A stretch of DNA of 64,000 nucleotides from Brachycybe producta (lineage: Eukaryota > Arthropoda > Diplopoda > Playtdesmida > Andrognathidae). The stretch's first letter is position 1. The number at the start of each line of letters is the position of its first letter. This document shows positions 55,947 through 64,000 of the stretch, piece after piece. Location: positions 5,442,233 through 5,506,232 of the forward strand of contig JAUPFP010000009.1 of assembly GCA_036925085.1 (NCBI GenBank). Direction: 5' to 3'. The translations under genes and the position numbers were made by a program. The notes below the pieces were generated by a model. It saw nothing but the letters and a program-made list of their open reading frames with translations. It had not been told where the DNA came from and made no database searches.

Positions 55947-56633
55947 TGTAACACCCTGTAAATCGTGATCCCGCCAAAACCATAGCCTGGGGGGTAAACA
56001 ACTCTCAACCGTCCCTCCCTCCTCTCTGACTCACCTTTCTGACTCATGCCCAAGTGGCGGATTGATACGTAAAGGACCATGGTCACTTGGACCTGGTTAC
56101 GCCTCGCAGGTGTACACAGGTCCAAGGTATAAAAGGACCATGTTCCTCTTTGTTCCTCAGTTCTTTCCTTTGCCTGTTTTTGAGATAAATTCCAAATCAA
56201 TGGGCCTGAGGATTCACCGTTAGTATATTACTATTCACCCTTGTATCTGTACTTCTTACAAGGAATGAATAAAAGTGTTGTAACAAGAAGTAGCGTTGTC
56301 TTTATGTCTCTGTAAATAACTTCTCTTCAGAGGCCGGAGGTTTCATAGGGCAGGAGCTATACGATTCTCAGCAGCTACAACATCTTCTCTAGTCGGAATA
56401 CCGATGGAGAAGATGTATATCAGCATCAACCGGAAGAGAGAGAGATGGCCGCCACTCTCCTGCATTGATTTCACCCCCATGCAGAAGAGTGACTACAATC
56501 TATCTCCATCCAGCTCTCTCTACAGCTCGGATCTTCTCTGTGCAGGTGTCATACTGCTCAGAGAAGAAACGAAAAGTAGAAAATGTCATCTAAAGGTTGG
56601 TAATAAAATATTGGTTGATGTCAAAAGCTCACA
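55947..56633 (+). repeat. 3' LTR of element 2
   Basis: 687 bp, no difference seen from the 5' LTR of the same element. Followed by the target duplication GACT and then host sequence. Confidence 0.95.
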
Positions 56634-56921
56634 GACTAAATTTAAGTTTTTTTAGAAACTTCTTTAATAAGTAAAACTAACATCCCTTTAGGGTAAAATG
56701 TTTTAGAGCAAATGGCTTTAGGGCAAATAAATGTCTGTAGGGCAAGTGTCTTTAGAACAAACTAACTAACTAGGGTAGGTCATTTTAAAATTGTTACAAT
56801 CGTTTTTATTAGACTTACGAATTTTCAACTTTTTCAACTGTTTATTAAAACCGTGTTTAGAAGATTCACATTGTCGTTCAAGTGCCAAATTTTTTTTATA
56901 ATGTGGTTCGCAGTTGTTGCT

Positions 56922-59900
56922 TTAGCTGTCCACGTTTTCAGTTGTTTTCAATGTTGGCAATTGTGTTTCTCCAGGCAGTTGGTGTTCTTCGGGTTCTCGT
57001 AATACTTTCTTATCATCGTAAATATCGCAAAGAAATATTTTTCTTGCAGCCTTCGGAAGAGAACGATGCATTTTTGGCACAGCTGGTGGTATGATGTGCA
57101 TACAATTCACATAGTTACTTTCAGCACCTTCAAATCGAGATAAATACTTATCAAAATCAATCATGTTTTATAAAAATTTATACTTCACTAATTATTAATT
57201 AGTAGTATTTAGTAGTCCTACAGTTTTAGGAAGTTGGAAACTCGGCCTTTTCGAAGCAACTTTAAAAATAAAATTGCTTTAAATATTAGAATAAAAGGTA
57301 TTGAAATAAAAATTGTTTTTCCTAATTTTTTTTGTAAATCTTTTCAAGAAAAACTTGAAAGTATATATTATTTGAAACCAGGTGACTAATTGCATCGAGT
57401 AAAATAAAAATTAAACGTTTTATTACAGTATGTTGGCAGACGTTGTCAGGTCACTTTTTAAAATTTTGTCTCAACTTGAAATAAAAAACAACTAAATTGT
57501 ATAAATTGATTATTTGCAAATAAATTTTATATGTTTACACTTTACTTTAGACCCTGTTAAAAAGTCGAGCAACCAACCTTTGTAGGTTTTTTTTGTAGAA
57601 TGTGATATTCTCAATGCTAACTTACCAAGAATCAATGTCCAAATATAACTGATTATTGCAGTGCATAATGAGTTTATAAATATGAACCACACATTAGAAA
57701 TGTCATAGACGGCCCACAACCTAAAAGATATATGAGAATTATAATGAAAAGTTTTTCCAGTTTTTATTTTTCAACCCTACGTGGAATCCTTTGTTATCTT
57801 TACCCTTCATTGTATTTATCTTTTCCAATGTCTACTTTCTCAGTAAAGTTCCATTGACTAGTAATGAAACTTTCAGTTGAATTAATCCAAGTGTCGTTTG
57901 TGAAATGGTGACATCCTGAAATGTCCATTGGTTTTGTAACATGTTTGTGTCCATAAATTGCATTACCGAAAGCAAGCCAGACGTTTAAGGTAATGCCACA
58001 GGCAAATCCTATCATCACAGCCTTGTAAAATGACAGGAAATATGAAAAGAATGTCCATTTGATATTATCCTCAAAATGGAAAATCAGTCATTCAGCAAAT
58101 TAACTATTCTTTGCAAAAGTTCTGTAGAATGAAAATTTGCAGAAGGCTTACATTGGCTAGTTTTCTCGATAATCTGTTTAGACTTTTTCTAGAATGACTT
58201 TTTATTTTGATCATTTGTTACATTGCCTAAAAAGCTGCCAAATGGTTTATTTTTAATTACTGAATTATGTATTTTAAAAATGACTGATTTTCCACTTGGC
58301 GGTTATACAGTTGTATGGATTTATATAAAGTGTGTATGATAGTGGTACATACTTTGGTATTGATTTGAGGTAAAAAGGTCCCAACGAGAATGATCGTAAC
58401 TCCGGTAACTGTGAAATTGTGTATAACATTATTTGCCTGTTTCAATTTAAAAAAAAAACATTATCAACATTAGTGTTAAAATGCAGACAAGTTTAGTGTT
58501 TTTTTCCTATGTATTTTTTTAAAGGATACTTTAGAGCGGTGACTTCCAAAGGGTGTGCCATGGCACATTTAGTGCAGGATCATGACTAGATCTTAATCTT
58601 AGGATGCGCCAAAGAATTTATTGGAAGGGAGTTACTACTACTAACTAGTTGCGTTTAATTATCAAACTGTTTTTTTTCTTCTTAAATGTATGATTAAATT
58701 TCTTAATCATTGCAGTATTTTTTTGTATTTAAATATCGATCAACTCAAAACTGCTCGAAAGCGTCGTGTTCACAATATATATGCATTGTTCCCCAATATA
58801 AAATAAATGATTACGGCAATGTAAATTGCTTCAGGAAGGTCGACATTTTTTTCCCAGGCAAGGCGAAACCCTGCTTTCCCCCCCCCCCCCCATATAAACA
58901 TAAAATATTGTATTTTATTCATTTATATCTTTACCTGAATCACGTTTGGAAACAGGTGAATGAGGTAGATTCCTAGAACGCTTACTATTCCATAGAAAAC
59001 AACTTAATAAATTAAATAAAGTGATTAATAAATAAAACATTTCTATTTTTAATTACTGAGGAAGTTTTATTAAAGCTTATACTAACCAAGGATTTGACAC
59101 AAAATGACTTTCTTATTCTCTGTCATGTTCTTCGCGAAATTACCAATCAGATCTTGAATTGTGACTGCAGACAATGCGTTTAGAAATGATGACATTGTAC
59201 TAAATAAGTTAAATTAATTAATTGATTTATTAAAATGGCTTTCATATTAAATAAAATGAGATTTAAACAAGGGTCGTTTGTAGAGATGTATCTAAGTGCG
59301 ACTATTGATGCCTCAAAGGAATTGACAAAAAAATTAGGATTGTGTTGCATTTATTCGCTCTTATTAGGTTATATTACAAAATGACACAATTCTAGATTTT
59401 TTTGTTAATCTCTATGACGTCACAAGCTTCTTCGTAGGATGAGGCAGGTATAACTGTTGATATGTTTTTTTTTTAGTTTTCTAGCTTCTTATGTCCTTAA
59501 CAGAATACACAATGCTTCTTATTCATTCTTTTGATGTTATTTGAAATAATTATTCTTTTAGTTAGCAATAATCTGCTCTTGCATTGTTCTTTCCTCAAAG
59601 AGAAAATAACCAGAGTTTTGAGGCCCTTTAACTTACAGAAAAGAATTTCATTTTACCTTAAAAGAGCTGCCATTAAACCCGCTATAAAAAGACCTGAAAA
59701 ACCAGGATAGGAAAGAAATGTTTTCATAATGAAGTCGGGAACTAACTGAGGAAAAAAAAATTAGTATTTAGTAATCAGTGATCTCGTCATGTGGAAGTGT
59801 AACATATCACAGAAACACGGCTCTATTAAGGTGGCTTTAGTGATAATCATTTTGCTTTTTCCCCCTTTATGGCGCCACTCCTGTGGCTATTGCAGTATGC

Positions 59901-62566
59901 TCCATAGGCGTTTTTTGTAAAATTTGGACTCAAAAACGTAAAGCGAGCATTTTTTAGAAACAACATTACGGTACGAAAAAAACAAATTATTTTTAAAACT
60001 AGAATGGCAAAAGAATTTTTTTATGTTAAAAGTTTATTCGTGGCATTGTCTTAAAAATAAACATTTAATAGTTCCGTCCGTTTTTCCATTAACAACTATT
60101 TTTGCTTTTTTCAAACTGTATTAAATATTTTTAATACGGGATGCAATAATTATAACTAGATTGGTGTGGAGGAGTGGGGCAGCACATAGTTTGCAAGAAG
60201 TGGTCCGTCCACTATGAAGTTATGAAGTGGCACAGCACGTAGTTTGCAATAAAGTATAGCGTCCACGTTGGGGCGGAGAATGCGGCACGAGTTGATTTTG
60301 TACTCTCCATTTTAGCTCAGTATGGATCTATTCTCGCCCAGTAACCTGATGAATTTAAGTCCGCTCTACTGTCCATGTGGGCTTTAAAGCTGAGTGATAT
60401 GGCACCGACTTGAATAAGTCCTAGACTTTCTCCAGACGTGCTCTAACCCGCTCCGCTCTGCTTTAATGCCCTAATGAATGGGTCTCCTCTGTTCATTCAC
60501 ATGAACATGCATTTTGTTTGGGGCCATTTCGTTCCGTGCCGCGTCGATTTGCCTCGCCGACGTAGAGGACGCTCAGCTTAAAATGAACACCAATAACATA
60601 CCTGATTAGGATGTAAGCCAAGGTTAGTCAATGGATCACATTTGCTGTAGGTGGTGTATATTATTAACCCAGTGTACATCACAAAAAGGGTATTTACATA
60701 TTGGATTGTAAAGCCAAAATGAGCAGCCCTGTTGACAAAGGAAGACATAAACTTATTTATGTGCAAGTCATTTATGCTTTGCCGATCTCTTTAGAACCGT
60801 AAGATGAACATAACATTTAAGCAGTACCTTTGTGCTGTTTTTAAATCTTTTGCAGCAAGGTATCTTTGAACAGTTGGTTGATTTCCAATTTGATAGGCGA
60901 TAGCACCCATGAAGAAGGTAATAGAAGACCATAGTGTGTGTCGTTCAGTCATATCAAATTTGGTACTGGCATTTAAAAAGAAAAGAAATATCGTTGAAAG
61001 TTTGTTTGATATTTCATAACTTTGAAAAATATATAGAGACTTGAAAATGTCCAGTCTTTGTCCATTTAAGCTTGTTGTCCAAACATTTGACAAACCGTCT
61101 GCATAATTGGTGCCAACTATTATTATTAGTAATGCTGTTGCAAGAATAACGATTCCTTGAAAGAAGTCAGCCCAAATGACAGCTTTCATTCCACCCTAAA
61201 TAAATAATTTTGTGGTTAAAGTAGTTGAATACAGTAGATATTTATTTTGCTTTTGCTCGTTCGCCCGGACTTTTTAAACTCACAATTGTTGTGTATGTTG
61301 CGCATACAACTGCAACTAATATCGAGGATGTCCACATGTCAATTCCTGTTGCTAAATTTATTTGTAAAACACAAATTATAAGATAGACATTTTTATATAG
61401 ACTTAAATTTTGTGCAGCGATTTTCAGTGGGTTTTTTTTACCTCTGACGAAAACATTACTTGAGGCGACAATTGTTACGCTGAGTGACAACACCTGAAAT
61501 AAATATTAAGGTTATTGCAGTTTTAATGTCTAAGACAGAAATTTGGAAACAAACCCTAATGCAATATGACTTATCACTTGAACATTAACTTGAAAAACTC
61601 TGTTAAATTTTATGTAATAAAACGGTTTCTGTAGGCTGGAACTTCAAAGTTCCAAGTTGAGGTTCAAATAGGAATATCTGTCTTGAATTTGAGGTTAATT
61701 ACTCACCATGTTAATTATGCCGACTACTGCACACATTTTCCATAGAAATTTATTGTAGCTTGTTTTAAAGTACTGAAAAATTTAATGGTTAAATACAATT
61801 TGTCTTGATTTTCTTGCTGATTTTTGCTGATTTTTCAATGTTGATATTTTTAAAAGTAAACTTGTATAATTAATACTTAGGCAATTAAATACATTAATCT
61901 TTAAAATTAAACTTTAAGGATACATTTTATTGTTTAATTTCAATATTAATCTTCAAGTTCATAATTGAAACTTGGAAATTAAACATGATTTTTAAAATTC
62001 ATATAAAAAGTTTAAATACCACATCAAATTTTAACTTCAAGAATAAAATTGAATGTTAAACTTCAAAGGTAAAAATTCAAGTTAAAATTTAAAGTTAATC
62101 AAATAGGTTATAGTTTAAAAAAATCAAAGATGTTGCTTTTATGGAAAGAATTATATCTTAAATTGTATCTTAACTTATATATAAAAATTATTATAAAAGT
62201 TGTCATACCCACTGTGTACATGCTATAACTGTTTAAATTAACAAAGATCGGTATAAACACTTGAGTGTACAGAGGAAACAAGGCCAACTGTACTGGTAAA
62301 TACCAGATTAGAATGGTACCATACAAGTAGACTTCTACTGGCACTCCGACAAATGCTGTAGAAGAGGTCATGGTCGAGAAGGAGGACATTGCAATTGCCA
62401 AATATTTCACTTTACGATCAGCCAATAGATAATTCATAACAGTTTTACCTTTACGTTGTTTATACGCATAACAGGCACCAATTGCTAATGGAATTATCAT
62501 AAAAGATATTATAATGATGTAGTCTAACGTTTCTAAGTATTTGTTTGATGAAGTATTTCTTTCCAT
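56922..62566 (-). CDS. SLC5-family Na+-coupled transporter, gene A (complete, 14 exons)
   Basis: Predicted 610-residue symporter. Exons in transcript order: 62213-62566, 61707-61772, 61442-61493, 61284-61351, 61041-61195, 60828-60965, 60602-60728, 59657-59745, 59087-59199, 58935-59002, 58353-58436, 57804-58021, 57626-57720, 56922-57127. Frame is kept throughout with no stop. Blocks: GVPVEVYLYG, GGMKAVIWADFFQG, TERHTLWSS, SSFLNALSAVTIQDLIGN and an exon-12 loop with NDT, NST and NFT. Odd points: the exon 1 donor is GTGGGT and the exon 5 donor GTCTCT, weaker than in the paralogues, and exon 2 reads YFKTSYN where the others have YFKLRYN or YFKIRYN. The frame upstream of the ATG is shifted relative to gene B, supporting 62566 as the start. 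Confidence 0.92.
59850..60100. repeat. Interspersed repeat in intron 7 of gene A
   Basis: Copy of the repeat at 31650-31960, shared through the gene duplication. The large insertions that follow it in gene B are absent here. Confidence 0.6.
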
Positions 62567-62639
62567 TTTTTTTTTTGGTAATTATAAGGTTTCTTTTCAA
62601 AATATCGAGTTGTTGTTGCAGGTTTTTTACTCTCTTTCC

Positions 62640-62725
62640 TTTTAACATTTACATCCCAGCACTGTTATATAAAAGATCAAGGTGGACAAATCATTTGAAA
62701 CAAAATTACAGGTCTAACAAAAAAT
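62640..62725 (-). promoter_or_regulatory. 5' block conserved upstream of all SLC5 copies
   Basis: About 80-160 bases upstream of the ATG. The words AGATCAAGGTGGACAAATCA, TTGAAACAAAATTACAGGTC and TAACAAAAA recur in the same order upstream of E (3630-3690), the relic (4915-4985), D (7955-8010), C (28280-28350) and B (40430-40490). It could hold the core promoter or 5' untranslated region. No TATA box is obvious. Confidence 0.5.
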
Positions 62726-62922
62726 TGTAGCTAATGGCAAAACAAAAACCATCAATCAAAACATACTGAATTCATTAATATAAATTTTTCTAATTTTATT
62801 TATCTTATTTATTTAGGTTCATTTTTCACGTACACAGAAAGTCGAATTAATACGCGCTGAATTACATATCAGCCAATAGGAAGGCATTCTTGAGACCTAA
62901 CAATATTTATGGCGAACACTTT

Positions 62923-62926
<4 letters not shown>

Positions 62927-63005
<79 letters not shown>
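62927..63005 (+). repeat. (TC)n microsatellite
   Basis: 79 bases of uninterrupted TC dinucleotide upstream of gene A. The homologous site upstream of gene B (40570-40600) has only a short, interrupted tract, so it expanded after the duplication. Confidence 0.95.
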
Positions 63006-63007
<2 letters not shown>

Positions 63008-64000
63008 TAGTCTATAAATTCAAAAATAGCCTGAAAGCGTTTTCTATTGTAATGTGTAAGAATTCTTGAACGCGATGGAAAGCAGATATATGTATAGAGA
63101 GAATTGTTTTCTCATGTCTGAATTTTATTTCTATTTTCTGCTTTTGAGTTGCATTACGTTTGTAATTTGCGAAAATCAAATTATCTATCGGAATTTTGCG
63201 TCATGCAATGTAGGGTAAATACATCCGTTGGCATCGATAATCGACACGTCAAAAATAAATTAGACTAGCTATCATCGTTGGCTATTATCTGGCTGATAGT
63301 GCCGATGGACATTAAAAATAGGAAAATTTCCAAAAAAAATATGTCACTGATCGTATATCATTATAGTAATGAGTTAGTTCATTTATTAAGTACTATAACG
63401 CGAATGACCAATCGTTCTGCATATTAAAGGATATATTTAGCTTTGAGGACCATAGAAATACTTGTTTATGTACGTGACTTCACTTTTGGATAAATGGACG
63501 GATATTCAGAATGTGTAGATAGATTTGCATTTGTATGTCTATTTGGGTTTTCGACTTCAAAAAGAAGTCGCAGCTGTTTGAGCTGTGTTTACAATGTGGT
63601 ATGTCAATGTATTTTCTATAGTAATTAATACTCAATGTGTTCGATTTTGGCGACAAGAGCAGTCCGTGTGCCAAGGCCTTAGTTAAAATCTGCTTAACAT
63701 TATAATGTATGGCAGAAACAGTGCAGTGCACTCTCTACTGTTCAAAACGAAACCCACCCCAAGTAACACAACATGTTGGCCCACTGTACGAATTTATATT
63801 TGCAATGTTGGCAACAATATTTTGGTCCAGCACTTGGCCTATTTAATATTGGCTCAATGTTCCAAAAATACATATATGGTACAAGAACGACCCACTTAAT
63901 GTTGGTCTAAATATTAAAATATCAGTCATTGATGACAGGTTCAGTTAATATTTTGCCATCGAGTACAGTCAGTAGTTGGACCAATGGCCAAACACCACGT
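63006..64000. other. Distal 5' flank of gene A, homologous to 40600-41600
   Basis: Non-coding sequence shared with the gene B flank, including TTGGC-rich words (for example CCGTTGGCATCGAT). The homology runs to the window edge, so the duplicated unit extends further right. No gene seen. Confidence 0.6.

Larger units (their letters stand above)
46565..56633 (+). mobile_element. Full-length Ty3/Gypsy LTR retrotransposon, element 2
   Basis: 10,069 bp with 687-bp LTRs (46565-47251, 55947-56633), flanked by GACT (46561-46564, 56634-56637). Internal sequence is almost identical to element 1 (a handful of substitutions and two extra A in a poly-A run). Its LTRs, identical to each other by eye, differ from those of element 1 mainly in one ~130-bp block. 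The 3' end lies 288 bp beyond the gene A stop codon, in opposite orientation to that gene. Both ORFs are intact. Confidence 0.97.

Overview
The window is nuclear DNA of an animal. It is AT-rich and carries many-exon genes with short introns and GT-AG splice sites, metazoan-type Ty3/Gypsy retrotransposons, solo LTRs, MITE-like foldbacks and a minisatellite. The host genes encode SLC5-family Na+-coupled solute transporters of the SLC5A8/A12/A5/A6 branch. A marine invertebrate fits, but I cannot name the species or phylum. There is no bacterial gene organisation and no CRISPR array.

Host backbone: a head-to-tail tandem array of SLC5 genes, all on the minus strand. From right to left they are gene A (56922-62566, 14 exons, 610 codons), gene B (28820-40328, 14 exons, 609 codons), gene C (8725-28199, 14 exons, 611 codons), gene D (6627-7685, a two-exon pseudogene with a frameshifted exon 1), a decayed exon-1 relic (4780-4834), and gene E (191-3541, exons 1-8, running off the left edge). 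Exon lengths are almost invariant between copies (354, 66, 52, 68, 155, 138 or 141, 127, 89, 113, 68, 84, 218, 95 and 203-206 nt), which let me place every splice junction by comparison. Genes A and B share about 1.2 kb of homologous 5' flank and are a recent duplication.

Mobile DNA: two full-length Ty3/Gypsy elements of exactly 10,069 bp sit in the plus orientation. Element 1 (13539-23607) lies antisense in intron 5 of gene C, with target duplication CTTG. Element 2 (46565-56633) lies just 3' of gene A, with target duplication GACT. Each has LTRs that look identical within the element, a tRNA-Ala-type primer site, a 2.3-kb leader with six ~58-bp tandem repeats, one long protease-RT-RNase H-integrase ORF, and an unrecognised ORF downstream of pol. 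No separate gag ORF and no CCHC zinc knuckle is visible. Two diverged solo LTRs of the same family occur at 23980-24639 (minus) and 42881-43572 (plus), each with a perfect 4-bp target duplication. Other LTR families give solo or nested insertions at 25830-26598, 31977-34626, 38063-39914 (with another LTR nested inside), 41674-42440 and about 45827-46440.

Other structure: a MITE with ~90-bp arms and an 8-bp duplication (5027-5315), three copies of a second foldback repeat (7699, 43878 and 45237), a TA-flanked terminal-inverted-repeat element (25624-26752), a 2.9-kb inverted repeat (42833-45775) around a 21-bp minisatellite that is open on both strands, and a (TC)n tract upstream of gene A. All insertions detected in the intact genes are intronic or intergenic; coding exons are untouched except in D and the relic. 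The most unusual item is the Gypsy family with pol as the first long ORF and a novel ORF after pol.
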